Source: Rhodocyclaceae bacterium (GTDB taxonomy: Bacteria; Pseudomonadota; Gammaproteobacteria; Burkholderiales; Rhodocyclaceae). Taken from it: 64,000 nucleotides of DNA. Shown here one piece after another: positions 54,427 to 63,737 of this stretch; position 1 is the first letter of the stretch, and each line of letters opens with the position of its first letter. A program made the translations under genes and the position numbers. The notes under the pieces are model-generated. The model worked only from the letters and a program-made list of their open reading frames with translations. It was not told where the DNA came from and made no database searches. The stretch covers positions 62,001 through 126,000 of the forward strand of contig JALNXH010000007.1 in NCBI GenBank assembly GCA_023230455.1, given 5' to 3'.

Positions 54427-55757
54427 GCCAGCACCTCGTTCAGGGCCGCCGTCGCGGCGGCGGCCAGGAAGTCGCCGCTCTCCTCGTCCAGCAAATAGGG
54501 CGGCATGAAATACACGGTGTTGCCGATCGGCCGCAACAGCACTTCGCGCTGCATCGCGGCGGAAAAATAGCGGCGCGCAAAATCGGCCGGCGCAGCGGCC
54601 ACATCGAAGGCCCAGAGCATGCCGCAGCGGCGGAAGTGGCGTACCCGCGGATGATCGCGCAGCGCTACCAACTGCTTGGTAAAAACGTCCGCGCGCCGCC
54701 GGTTGGCCGCGATCACCTTGTCCTGCTCGAAGATGTCGAGGGTCGCCAGCGCCGCGCGGCAAGCCAACGGATTGCCGGTATAGGAATGGGAATGGAGAAA
54801 GCCGCGCGCCGTGGCGTCGTCGTAGAACGCGTCGTAAATGCGGTCCGTAGTCATCACCACCGAAAGCGGCAGATAGCCGCCGCTGATGCCCTTCGACAGA
54901 CAGAGAAAATCCGGGAGAAGATTTTTCCCATCCGTTGCCGCCTGTTCGTGGGCGAAGAAGGTACCGGTACGACCGAAGCCGACGGCAATCTCGTCGCAGA
55001 TCAGGTGCGCCCCGTAACGGTCGCAGAGCCGGCGGGCGAGGCGCAGGTATTCCGCGTCGTGCATGGCAAAGCCGGTGGCGCACTGCACCAGCGGCTCGAC
55101 GATCAACGCGGCGATGCGGCCCTCACCTTCGATCAACGCCTTTTCCAGCCCGGCCGCCGCTCGCCGCGCAACGTCCACGGCGTTCTCGCCGTCGCGGGCG
55201 AGGCGCGCATCCGGCGAAGGCACGGTGCGCACGTCGCGGATCAGCGGTGCGTAGGCGTCGCGGAAGATCGCCACGTCGGTCACCGACAGCGCACCGAGGG
55301 TTTCGCCATGGTAGCTGCCCTCAAGGCAGAGGAACCCCGTCTTCTCCGCATCTCCGGCATTGCGCCAGGCATGGTGGCTCATTTTCAGAGCGATTTCGGT
55401 AGCGCTAGCGCCGTCTGAGGCATAGAAACAATGGCCAAGGGCGCCGCCGCTCAGCGCCGAGAGGCGTTCGGACAGTTGCACCACCGGCTCGTGGGTAAAA
55501 CCGGCCAGCATCACATGCTCCAGCGTGTCGAGTTGCTCACGCAGCGCCGCATTGATGCGCGGATTGCAATGGCCGAACAGATTGGTCCACCAGGAACTGA
55601 TCGCATCCAGATAGCGCCGACCTTCCGGATCGTACAGCCACAGCCCCGCAGCGCGCGCCACCGGCACCGGCGGCAGCGCCTCGTGCTGCTTCATCTGCGT
55701 GCACGGGTGCCAAACGGCGGCGAGACTGCGGGCGATGAGGTCGGGGGAGGCGGGCAT
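54423..55757 (-). CDS. bioA: Adenosylmethionine-8-amino-7-oxononanoate aminotransferase
   Basis: 444 residues from ATG 55757; a TTG 9 nt upstream is less likely. WHPCTQMKQHE, SSWWTNLFGHCNP, SDGASATEIALKMS, ICDEIAVGFGRTG and the PLP-Lys region LCLSKGISGGYLPL identify BioA. First gene of the operon; its promoter should lie in 55758-55955, where no BirA-type operator could be identified. Confidence 0.96.
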   Translation of the reverse strand: MPASPDLIARSLAAVWHPCTQMKQHEALPPVPVARAAGLWLYDPEGRRYLDAISSWWTNLFGHCNPRINAALREQLDTLEHVMLAGFTHEPVVQLSERLSALSGGALGHCFYASDGASATEIALKMSHHAWRNAGDAEKTGFLCLEGSYHGETLGALSVTDVAIFRDAYAPLIRDVRTVPSPDARLARDGENAVDVARRAAAGLEKALIEGEGRIAALIVEPLVQCATGFAMHDAEYLRLARRLCDRYGAHLICDEIAVGFGRTGTFFAHEQAATDGKNLLPDFLCLSKGISGGYLPLSVVMTTDRIYDAFYDDATARGFLHSHSYTGNPLACRAALATLDIFEQDKVIAANRRRADVFTKQLVALRDHPRVRHFRRCGMLWAFDVAAAPADFARRYFSAAMQREVLLRPIGNTVYFMPPYLLDEESGDFLAAAATAALNEVLA

Positions 55758-55955
55758 GGGCGGCAAAAGGACTCAGATGCGATTTTACCCCGCACGCCTG
55801 AGGAAACCTTGTGCCAGCCTGTCGCAACGAAGCTGCGAAGCCTCGAAAGAACCCGGAGCGGTCAGGCGGCGGGTTCGAACACCCCGGCCACGCAGGAATT
55901 TTCGACGTGCCGGAGCGTTCGGGAAGCGATGTCGGTCAGTTTCGCCGACCGACGA

Positions 55956-56345
55956 TCACTGCGCTTTTACCGCCAATACCGGGCAAGAAACGGACAGAAG
56001 AATGTCCTGGGCAACGCTGCCAAGGAAAAGTTTACCCACCGGCGAGCGCTTGCGCAGGCCAATGATGAGCATGGTCGCATGACGCGATTTCACCAGGGTT
56101 TCAATCTCTTCCACGGGCGTATTGCCACGGGCAAATTGCATGAACTCGGCCTTGACGCCGGAAGCCGCAAGCTGACTCTCGATGCGCTTGACCTCCGCCT
56201 CCGCGGCAATCGATTCGTTGTCTCCCGTGGCGGCGCTCGCATTGACAACCACCAGATCCTGGTTGAAGAGCCTTGCCATTTCAATGCCCTTGTCAAGAGC
56301 GGCCTGACCTTCCGGGCGCGGTACATAAGCTACGAGTATTGTCAT
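55956..56345 (-). CDS. Universal stress protein (UspA family)
   Basis: 129 residues, one Usp domain: ILVAYVPRPEG at the N-terminus, IIGLRKRSPVGKLFLGSVAQDIL carrying the G-x2-G-x9-G-S-like ATP site in modified form (first Gly region GLRKR), and SCPVLAVK at the end. Function is stress tolerance of unspecified type. Divergent from the cyclic-nucleotide-binding genes. Confidence 0.9.
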   Translation of the reverse strand: MTILVAYVPRPEGQAALDKGIEMARLFNQDLVVVNASAATGDNESIAAEAEVKRIESQLAASGVKAEFMQFARGNTPVEEIETLVKSRHATMLIIGLRKRSPVGKLFLGSVAQDILLSVSCPVLAVKAQ

Positions 56346-56606
56346 GTTCTCTTTCCCATTTGATTATCTACAGATACGATCGGACCGATTCTACATACTT
56401 TGCATACGCTGCCGGTTATGGTCGGCCATCCAGGTACTGGAGCCTTGTCCGGCATGGGCCTCCGGGGCGTGGATAACGTAACGCTCCACGATTGGCCAAT
56501 TACATCCGTTCGCCGATTAGCAAACTCCCCATTCATTGTGCTGACTTACCGACGGCGACACGTTAGCATTCGCCCCTCGACCTTGTAGCGGGGGAAATGC
56601 AGGCTC

Positions 56607-57062
56607 ATGGATACCGATGTTGCTGACGCTCTTGATGGATTGGACCTCTTCAAGGGATTCTCCTATCCGGAACTTAAAGTCGTTGGCCGCTATCTGGTCC
56701 GTCTCTCCAAGAAACAGGGGGAGGTGGTATTCAGCGAAGGCGAACCTGGAACATACATGCTGTTTCTGCTGGCGGGGCGGTTGTCGATCGTCAAGGCGGG
56801 AGGCCATGGCGAGCGCCTGCTCTGCCGCGAAGGGCGGGGCCGCATGGTCGGCGAAATGGCGCTGCTCGACCAGGAGCCTCGATCCGCCACCTGCGTAGCC
56901 GACACCGAATGCGCCATGCTGGCGCTGAATGTGGAAGCACTGAATCGCATGGCTGACGAATATCCGTTGTTGGCCTACCGCTTGATGTCGAGTTTGGCCA
57001 AAATCCTTTCGCGCAGACTGCGCAGAACGTCCGGCATGCTCGTGGAATTTATGGAAAATTGA
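56607..57062 (+). CDS. Stand-alone cyclic-nucleotide-binding domain protein 1
   Basis: 151 residues, one CNB domain and no DNA-binding helix-turn-helix. LFKGFSYPELKVVGRYL, GEVVFSEGEPGTYMLFLLAGRLSIVK, then the phosphate-binding cassette GEMALLDQEPRSATCVA with the Arg that binds cyclic-nucleotide phosphate. The C-terminal helix (LMSSLAKILSRRLRR) could mediate dimerisation. Likely a cAMP/c-di-GMP-responsive regulatory subunit of unknown partner. Confidence 0.88.
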   Translation: MDTDVADALDGLDLFKGFSYPELKVVGRYLVRLSKKQGEVVFSEGEPGTYMLFLLAGRLSIVKAGGHGERLLCREGRGRMVGEMALLDQEPRSATCVADTECAMLALNVEALNRMADEYPLLAYRLMSSLAKILSRRLRRTSGMLVEFMEN

Positions 57063-57160
57063 AAACCCGCGCGGCAAACAGTCCGACAATGGCCTGAAGA
57101 AGGGGAATCGGCTCCTGGTTATAGACTCCACCAGAGGCCACAGAGAAAGGTTGAAAAACA

Positions 57161-57685
57161 GTGGAAACCGCCACAATTCTCAAACTGTTGGGAAAGGTCA
57201 CGATTTTCGAGGGATTCGGCCCAGGCGACCTCGAGGATTTTCTCGCGCAGACGCACGGGAGCACCTACGCGACCGATTCGGAGATTTTTGCCGAAGGGGA
57301 ACCCGGCCGGCACATGCATATCATCCTGTCCGGCAAGGTCGATGTCTTCCGCAAAAGCGGCGGTAGACCGGTGCACCTTGTCAAACTCGGCCCAGGCGAA
57401 ACGTTCGGCGAGATGTCCCTGGTTCTGGACACCAATATCGGCCGCACCGCATCGATTCACGCGATCGAGCCTACCGCAACGCTAACGATCGATTACGAAA
57501 ATCTGGCCCGCATTCCCAGTGTCGCCGCCAAGCTCTACCGCAATATTTCACGTACGCTGGCAACCCGGCTCAAGATATCCACCGATCTCGTCGTCTTCCA
57601 GTCGCAATACGGTACCGATGTGCCACCGTCGGCGACGTTGGGTAAGCCGCGGCGTAAACCCGCAGTCAAAAGCGCAGGGGGTTAA
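57161..57685 (+). CDS. Stand-alone cyclic-nucleotide-binding domain protein 2
   Basis: 174 residues from GTG 57161 (AAAGG upstream). Same fold as the preceding protein: IFEGFGPGDLEDFL, EGEPGRHMHIILSGKVDVFRK, cassette FGEMSLVLDTNIGRTASIHA (Arg retained, with a 3-residue insertion), basic tail (KPRRKPAVK). Paralogue 99 nt downstream of the first; the two may form a heteromer. Confidence 0.88.
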   Translation: METATILKLLGKVTIFEGFGPGDLEDFLAQTHGSTYATDSEIFAEGEPGRHMHIILSGKVDVFRKSGGRPVHLVKLGPGETFGEMSLVLDTNIGRTASIHAIEPTATLTIDYENLARIPSVAAKLYRNISRTLATRLKISTDLVVFQSQYGTDVPPSATLGKPRRKPAVKSAGG

Positions 57686-57791
57686 GCGGCGGTAAACGCA
57701 TTTCGTTGGAGAGCCGCACCCATTATCGATGACGGGCGCTATTCCGTTATGCATGGCCGCTGGCTGCGGCAGACGGACAGGAGGAATCTCT

Positions 57792-58412
57792 ATGCAATCA
57801 AAGGACCATTGGGAAAAAGTCTATACAACCAAGGCGTCGAATGAAGTCAGTTGGTTTCAAGAGCATGCCGAACTCTCTCTCAGGCTAATTCGGGATGCAG
57901 AAACGGCGCCTACTGCCGCAATCATCGATGTTGGCGGCGGCACATCGACACTCGTCGATGACCTCGTAGCCGATGGCTATAACAATGTGACGGTTCTTGA
58001 CCTCTCCGGAGCGGCGCTTGCCACCGCGAAAAAGAGGCTTGGTGACCGTGCTACAGATATTCATTGGCTGGAGGCCAATGTTCTCGATGCCGAGTTTCCT
58101 GCCCATGCTTACGCTGTTTGGCACGACAGGGCTGTTTTTCACTTCCTAACAACCCTTGAAGAACGGCACGCCTATGTACAAGCGGTACTCCGTGCTGTTA
58201 AACCGGGCGGCCTGGTCATTGTGGCTACTTTCGCTGAAGACGGACCTACCCAATGCAGCGGACTGCCTGCGATGCGCTACGACGCAAAGCAATTGCATGC
58301 AGAATTCGGTGAGCCGTTTCTTCTTCTGGGGCATGAGAAAGAGTCACACCATACGCCCGGCGGAAATGAACAAAAGTTCGTATATTGCTTTTGCCGCAAG
58401 GTAGTTTCTTAG
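57792..58412 (+). CDS. Class I SAM-dependent methyltransferase
   Basis: 206 residues from ATG 57792 with a perfect AGGAGGAATCTCT upstream; the open frame to 57729 is rejected. Starts HWEKVYTTKASNEVSWF, typical of TPMT/UbiE-like stand-alone methyltransferases; motif I IIDVGGGTSTLVDDL, motif II-III LDLSGAAL and WLEANVLD, and a late FVYCFCRK. Substrate unknown. Lower GC than the biotin operon before it. Confidence 0.9.
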   Translation: MQSKDHWEKVYTTKASNEVSWFQEHAELSLRLIRDAETAPTAAIIDVGGGTSTLVDDLVADGYNNVTVLDLSGAALATAKKRLGDRATDIHWLEANVLDAEFPAHAYAVWHDRAVFHFLTTLEERHAYVQAVLRAVKPGGLVIVATFAEDGPTQCSGLPAMRYDAKQLHAEFGEPFLLLGHEKESHHTPGGNEQKFVYCFCRKVVS

Positions 58413-58502
58413 AGGTCTTTTGGCTCGTGGCCGCTGGCCTCGACTCTGCAAAACAGAATACGTACATATTTCAGTGGAGAATCACTGTGCGCGCTGGGGA
58501 CC

Positions 58503-58892
58503 ATGAACTGTTCGACAAATAGAGGCGTACTGGCGCTGGCCTTTTTCCTACTGGGCTTGCCGGTTCAAGCGGCGCCCGAATGCTCAAATCAGCCCTTCGT
58601 TATCGACGAGACCCGGATGACGCTCGGCCCCAAGCATCATCCGATGGGGCGCCCCCTGCCTGCAACGGCCTACTTCAATCAGCCGGATGGATGCGTCGAC
58701 GGCATCGGGTTCTTCGACGAAAACCGGAATGGCAGACTCGACCCGGCGGAAATTCGAGTGTTCGGCTCGAACCGCCAAGTCGACTGTGGATCGTGCCACG
58801 GCGAATCCCCGGATGCAAAATCTGCGGCGTCGGCAAGCGTCTTTCTGCGCCAGAACGCCGCGGCCCTGTGTCTGGTGTGCCACAACCTGTAA
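58503..58892 (+). CDS. Small periplasmic protein with two CXXCH haem sites and an EF-hand-like loop
   Basis: 129 residues. Signal peptide about 1-23 (LALAFFLLGLPVQA). Residues around 80 read DENRNGRLDPAE, a canonical 12-position EF-hand loop with Asp/Asn ligands at 1, 3, 5 and 9 and Glu at 12. CGSCH and, at the very C-terminus, CLVCH give two covalent-haem sites. Distal ligands are not obvious. Could be a calcium-binding dihaem electron-transfer or sensor protein. Confidence 0.75.
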   Translation: MNCSTNRGVLALAFFLLGLPVQAAPECSNQPFVIDETRMTLGPKHHPMGRPLPATAYFNQPDGCVDGIGFFDENRNGRLDPAEIRVFGSNRQVDCGSCHGESPDAKSAASASVFLRQNAAALCLVCHNL

Positions 58893-59020
58893 CAACCCCA
58901 AAGCTACCCATGGCACACGTCGTTACGTTCGTCGGTCAATCGGTATTTTCCGAACCACGCTAATGCCGATTGCCGACCCTACGATGTCGGGGATGTCGCG
59001 CGATGAAGCCGTTCCCATAG

Positions 59021-60976
59021 TTATTTGAGCGTTTCAGGCATTGCTTGAACAGCGATGCGGGTCTTTTTCAGCAAGCTTCTGATGTCATATAGTCGATTGA
59101 TCGACAATTCGGTCAATACATGTCCGGACGACAAGAGCAAGGTGCCATCCGTAAGATTGATGTTTTCCGTCAGGATCATGCCGGGACGCAGCCGTTGCAG
59201 CGAAATATCAGTCCCCTCCCGACTCTCATTGCGCCCGGTTTCTTTGTGAACCGGCAAAGGGATGGATGCCCCGCGATAGTCATTCGCCGATCGAATATCG
59301 CCAGCGCCACGCAGACTCCTGAAATCGGTTCGGACGGCTTCGTAGGCGAGTGCGGGATGAAGATGAAGGCGCTCGGAAATGGCTTTTGAAATTTTTTCCT
59401 CGACTAGCGCAGGAGTGATGGGCTTGACCAGGAACCCGTTTATATCCAGTGCCAGTGCGGCCGAAAGGATTTCCGTTTGAGAAAACGCGGTGAGGACAAT
59501 GATTCGAGTTTCCCGCTTGGCAAACGTTCTACCTGCCCGAATCATTTGGATGAATTTCAAGCCGTTAACGCCCGGCATCTCTACATCGGTAATGATCAAA
59601 TCAAACGCGTTCGATTCAAGCAGCTTTAATGAGAATTCAACGTTGGCTGCATCTGTGACTTTGGCGAATCCCAGAGTCCTGAGGACCGAGAGAATGATCT
59701 TGCGTGTGAAATCGTCATCCTCTACAACGAGAACGTTGATCTCGCTCTGTTCCAGAGCGACCGGAAGTGAAACGGCTACCGCCTTATTGGCATGCTTTTT
59801 CATGAAATCCTGGAAAGCCCCGATATCCATCGGCTTGCCGACGAAGTAACCCTGAGCCACATCGCATCCCATGATCTTCAGCGTATTCCAGTCCTGCTGC
59901 GATTCCACTCCCTCGGCTATGCTCTTCACTTGTAGCCTGTGCGCCATTTCGATGCTCGACTCAACCACGATGCGCAATACGTTGTTCTCGGTGAAGCCCC
60001 TAACGAAAGACTGGTCTATCTTGAGTTCGCTGTAGGCTACGCGGGTAAGTTGCTGCAAGCTGGAATAGCCGGTTCCGTAATCATCAATGGAAAGCGAGAA
60101 TCCATTCATGCACAGGCGCGCCAGATTCTCCAACGCATGTGGGACGTCGGTCATGGCTACCGACTCGGTGATTTCCAGAACGATGTATTGCGGATCGACT
60201 CCAGCCTGGCGTACGACTTGGGTAATCATGTCTGCCAAGATGGAATCGTCCAACGAGACCAGCGAAAGGTTGATTGAAATGCTGATTAAATGTCCTTTGT
60301 CGTGAAAAGAACGACAAGCTGCGAGACCTTTTTCGAGCATAAGGAAAGTGAGGTCACTGATCTCCCCGCTCTGCTCAAGTAGAGGAATAAAGGCATCGGG
60401 CCCGATCACACCCATCTCCGGATGAATCCAGCGCGCTAATGCCTCGGCCCCCTCTAGGCGGCCTGTTTTAAAACTAACTTTGGGCTGGAAGAACGGCTCG
60501 AACTGGTTTGCACGGATTCCCTGGCGGATCTCATCAAGGGTGAAATGCTTGGCTTCGGCGGGTCGTTGCCATTTATTTTCCGTATTTCCATGCTTAGCCA
60601 GAATTTCCTTGAGGCGATCCAGAACGACGGGCTTCTCAATCAATCCAAGCAGCTTGATGCCGTACATCCTGGCCATTCGGCCGACCGAGGAAAGCAACTT
60701 ACTATCCACCGCACTCGTAATGACGATTGCTACCTTATGATTCTCTTGACCCAAATGCCGCAAGAACTCCATGCCATCCATTTCCGGCATCTTCAAATCG
60801 CAAAGTGCCACATCCACGGGCCTTGAACCCGCACTGCGAATAATCCCAAGCGCCTGCCTGCCATTGGCGGATTCTGATAGTGCGGCCACACCAAGCGAGC
60901 GCAGCATGCCTGCAACCAGCTGGCGCTGAAAGTCGTCGTCCTCTACGATCAGAAGGTGCAATTCATTTATCTTCAT
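59021..60976 (-). CDS. REC-EAL-REC response regulator with c-di-GMP phosphodiesterase domain
   Basis: 651 residues from ATG 60976 (GGAGG upstream). First receiver about 8-125 (IVEDDDFQRQL, CDLKMPEMDG), EAL domain about 150-395 with EALARWIHPE, ISINLS, DDYGTGYSSL and EGVES, so catalytic residues look complete; second receiver about 415-535 (VVEDDDFTRKI, TDVEMPGVNG, FLVKPI). The C-terminal 60 residues (RLRPGMILTENINLTDGTLLL) resemble the small beta domain often linked to HD-GYP proteins. The start overlaps the 3' end of the hybrid kinase gene by 14 nt, so they form one operon and probably a phosphorelay. Confidence 0.92.
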   Translation of the reverse strand: MKINELHLLIVEDDDFQRQLVAGMLRSLGVAALSESANGRQALGIIRSAGSRPVDVALCDLKMPEMDGMEFLRHLGQENHKVAIVITSAVDSKLLSSVGRMARMYGIKLLGLIEKPVVLDRLKEILAKHGNTENKWQRPAEAKHFTLDEIRQGIRANQFEPFFQPKVSFKTGRLEGAEALARWIHPEMGVIGPDAFIPLLEQSGEISDLTFLMLEKGLAACRSFHDKGHLISISINLSLVSLDDSILADMITQVVRQAGVDPQYIVLEITESVAMTDVPHALENLARLCMNGFSLSIDDYGTGYSSLQQLTRVAYSELKIDQSFVRGFTENNVLRIVVESSIEMAHRLQVKSIAEGVESQQDWNTLKIMGCDVAQGYFVGKPMDIGAFQDFMKKHANKAVAVSLPVALEQSEINVLVVEDDDFTRKIILSVLRTLGFAKVTDAANVEFSLKLLESNAFDLIITDVEMPGVNGLKFIQMIRAGRTFAKRETRIIVLTAFSQTEILSAALALDINGFLVKPITPALVEEKISKAISERLHLHPALAYEAVRTDFRSLRGAGDIRSANDYRGASIPLPVHKETGRNESREGTDISLQRLRPGMILTENINLTDGTLLLSSGHVLTELSINRLYDIRSLLKKTRIAVQAMPETLK

Positions 60977-63737
60977 ACGACTCGCCTCCAGTTTTCTCGG
61001 CGGATATGAGATGGGCGTCGAGATATACGTCAAGTTGCCTCACTGCATCTTCCATTGCGATTTCCATTGCGCGTGCACGCGGCAGATCGCCACTGGTTGC
61101 AGCGAGTTCAATGACAGCACAGGCTTTTGCCAAAGACTCCGCACCTACCATGCGGCAGGACCCTTTCATGCGGTGGGCAAGGCTCTCCAAGCGGGTGAGA
61201 TCGCCTTGAATCAGTATCTGACTTAATTTCGCGGAGTCAGCATGAATATGGCCCTGAAAATCGCGAAGCACTTGAGCTTGCGCGCCACTGCCCGCTGCGA
61301 TCTGATTGAGTACGGCGAAATCGATGGGGTCGCCAGCGTGAATAGCGTCGGCATCGTTCACTTTAGAGGTGTGTCTGTCGCTATCCGTTTCGGAGAGCGA
61401 CAGACACTTTGCCAGCGTCGCTTTCAGTTGCGCCATATTGGCGGGCTTTACCAACAATTCATCCATACCCGCGACGCGACAATGCTCCATTTCTTCGGCC
61501 AGAGCGTTCGCCGTCCAAGCAATGATCGGCGTATGGGGACGCGCCTCCTCCGCCTCGATCTTACGTATAGCCCGCGATAGCCCATACCCATCCATCTCGG
61601 GCATATGACAGTCGGTAATCACCAGCGCAAAGCGTCCGTTCCGCCACATCGCCAACGCCACCTCGCCGTTCTCCGCTGTTTCGGCCCGTAGGCCGAGCAG
61701 CCTTATCTGGCGCGCCAACAGGTCGCGGTTGATCGGATGATCGTCCACCGCCAACACCAGCGGCGCATCCATATTGCCGTCCAGAAGCGGATCGATTGCT
61801 CTCTGTTCGACTTCAGGGCGCACATTTTGAATGGACTTGGCGTTCGCACTTGAGACCGGCAGCGTCAGCGCAATGCTGAAGGTAGCTCCCTGTCCCGGTT
61901 CGCTCTCCAGGTCGATCTGTCCATCCATCAATTCCGCCAAGCGCCGACAGATCGCCAGTCCCAACCCCGTTCCGCCATACAACCGGGCGGTGTCCGAACT
62001 TTCCTGCCGGTAGCGCTGGAATAAACGCTGCTGGACATCCTTGGCTATGCCGGCGCCCGTATCCTTGACCGAGAAGCGTATCCGCTCGCCACTTTCGTAA
62101 CGATCAACAAGGCTGGCACGAACCTCGATTTCTCCGCGTTGAGTAAACTTGATCGCATTGCTGACGAAGTTGTTCAGTACCTGAGAGAGTCGCAAGGGAT
62201 CGACAATGTGCGCAGAACTGAGACGTGCGTCAACGTGTTGCCATAGCACCAAGTCTTTAGCGCTGGCAACGCGCGAGTAGGTATTGACGACTTCTTGCAG
62301 CAACTGCGCAATCGAAGTCGCGCATAGGGAAAGCTCAAGTTTCCCCTCCTCGATCTTCGACCAATCGAGGATGTCGCTGACGATACGAAACAGCCCCCTG
62401 CCAGACTCCCACGCCGCATCCAGCGTCGCTCGCTGATCCTTTTCGAGATGCGTCAGGGAAAGCAACTCCAGCATGCCGAGCATGCCGGTCAGCGGGGTGC
62501 GGATTTCATGGCTCATGGTGGCGAGAAACGAATCCTTGGCACGGTTGGCCAATACGGCCTGTTCCTTCGCCGCGACAAGGGCTTCGTCGGCGCGCTTGCG
62601 TTCGGTTATGTCCTTGAAAAGAATTCCGACTCTCTGGCTTCCGTTTCCCCCGATACGGAAAGCGAAGACATCGAAATACCGCTGCATCGCGATTGCTGCA
62701 TTCTCGAAACGAATCGCTTCGCCCGTCCTCGCCACCTCCCCGACGATATCAAACCAATTCGTGTCATGATTGGGAACCAGTTCTCGTGCCGTCCTGCCGA
62801 GAGCTTGACGAACACCCGTGTGCTTCTCGAACATCGGGTTGATTTCCACAAAACGATAATCGATCGCCTTGCCATTCTGGTCGCGGAGCATTTCGACCAC
62901 ACAGAATCCCTCGTCCATCGACTCGAATAGCGTGCGGTATCGTTCTTCGCTATCGCGCAGCGCCACCTTCGCCGCGTACTCCTTGGAGATATCGCGAAAC
63001 ACCAGCACCGTTCCGATCACTTCGCCGTTGCGATTACGTATGGGCGCGCAACTGTCGGCAATTGGGCGCTCGCTACCGTCGCGTGCAATCAAGACTGTAT
63101 CGTTGGCTAATCCGCAAATGGCGCCTTGAGCCAATGTCGCCGCCACGGGGATGGGCGCCAGTTCGCGCGTCTGCTGATTGATGATGTGAAAAATATCAGC
63201 CACCGGGTGACCAACTGCTTCCGCCTGCGACCAGCCGGTGAACTGCTCGGCGAGGGTATTAAGGCGTGTCACCTGTCCGTCGGCATCCGTAGTCATCACC
63301 GCATCGCCGATGGATCTGAGCGTTACGCTGAGGTTTTCCTCACTGGCGCGCAGAGTGGCATTAGTCTCCGCGCTCTGTTTGTTAGCTTTCTGTAGTCGAC
63401 TATGGGTAATACTGAAAAAAATACCCATGATGCTGAAGATGGTAATAGAAACAATCGATATGGGTTTCTCCAAATGGAACGAGTAATAGGGTGGAATGAA
63501 GAACCACCACACAAGCACGGTAGAAATGAACGTGGATGCCAACCCAGGAAGCAACCCGCCGATCCAGGAGCTAATGAAAACAGCAGGAAAGAAAAGAAAC
63601 CAAGCGTACGGTTGGATCACCGGCCAAAACATCCACTGCAAGATGAATGCCACCACCGGCGGCAGAAGAGCCAGAAGCGGACGAAGCCCAAAAAGCCTAG
63701 CAACTCTCATATTGGCCGCTTCCCAAGGAGTATTCAT
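60963..63737 (-). CDS. Hybrid sensor histidine kinase (MHYT-like membrane part, PAS-PAS-HisKA-HATPase-REC-Hpt)
   Basis: 924 residues. Residues 20-110 hold about four membrane helices of the KdpD/DUF4118 type (PYAWFLFFPAVFISSWIGGLLPG). Two PAS domains about 130-255 and 262-385; phosphoacceptor H410 in FLATMSHEIRTPL; ATPase boxes NNFVSNAIKFT, DTGAGIA and YGGTGLGLAICRRL; receiver AVDDHPINRD with TDCHMPEMDG; and a C-terminal Hpt domain with LAHRMKGSCRMVGAE. An unorthodox-type kinase that could signal to the EAL protein downstream. GC content is lower than the first half of the window. Confidence 0.93.
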   Translation of the reverse strand: MNTPWEAANMRVARLFGLRPLLALLPPVVAFILQWMFWPVIQPYAWFLFFPAVFISSWIGGLLPGLASTFISTVLVWWFFIPPYYSFHLEKPISIVSITIFSIMGIFFSITHSRLQKANKQSAETNATLRASEENLSVTLRSIGDAVMTTDADGQVTRLNTLAEQFTGWSQAEAVGHPVADIFHIINQQTRELAPIPVAATLAQGAICGLANDTVLIARDGSERPIADSCAPIRNRNGEVIGTVLVFRDISKEYAAKVALRDSEERYRTLFESMDEGFCVVEMLRDQNGKAIDYRFVEINPMFEKHTGVRQALGRTARELVPNHDTNWFDIVGEVARTGEAIRFENAAIAMQRYFDVFAFRIGGNGSQRVGILFKDITERKRADEALVAAKEQAVLANRAKDSFLATMSHEIRTPLTGMLGMLELLSLTHLEKDQRATLDAAWESGRGLFRIVSDILDWSKIEEGKLELSLCATSIAQLLQEVVNTYSRVASAKDLVLWQHVDARLSSAHIVDPLRLSQVLNNFVSNAIKFTQRGEIEVRASLVDRYESGERIRFSVKDTGAGIAKDVQQRLFQRYRQESSDTARLYGGTGLGLAICRRLAELMDGQIDLESEPGQGATFSIALTLPVSSANAKSIQNVRPEVEQRAIDPLLDGNMDAPLVLAVDDHPINRDLLARQIRLLGLRAETAENGEVALAMWRNGRFALVITDCHMPEMDGYGLSRAIRKIEAEEARPHTPIIAWTANALAEEMEHCRVAGMDELLVKPANMAQLKATLAKCLSLSETDSDRHTSKVNDADAIHAGDPIDFAVLNQIAAGSGAQAQVLRDFQGHIHADSAKLSQILIQGDLTRLESLAHRMKGSCRMVGAESLAKACAVIELAATSGDLPRARAMEIAMEDAVRQLDVYLDAHLISAEKTGGESYEDK

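Noticed and set aside
53260..55083. Extended 607-codon frame suggesting a bioF fusion
   Set aside because: The part above 54426 is out-of-frame sequence inside bioA; BioF homology starts exactly at the ATG overlapping the bioA stop.
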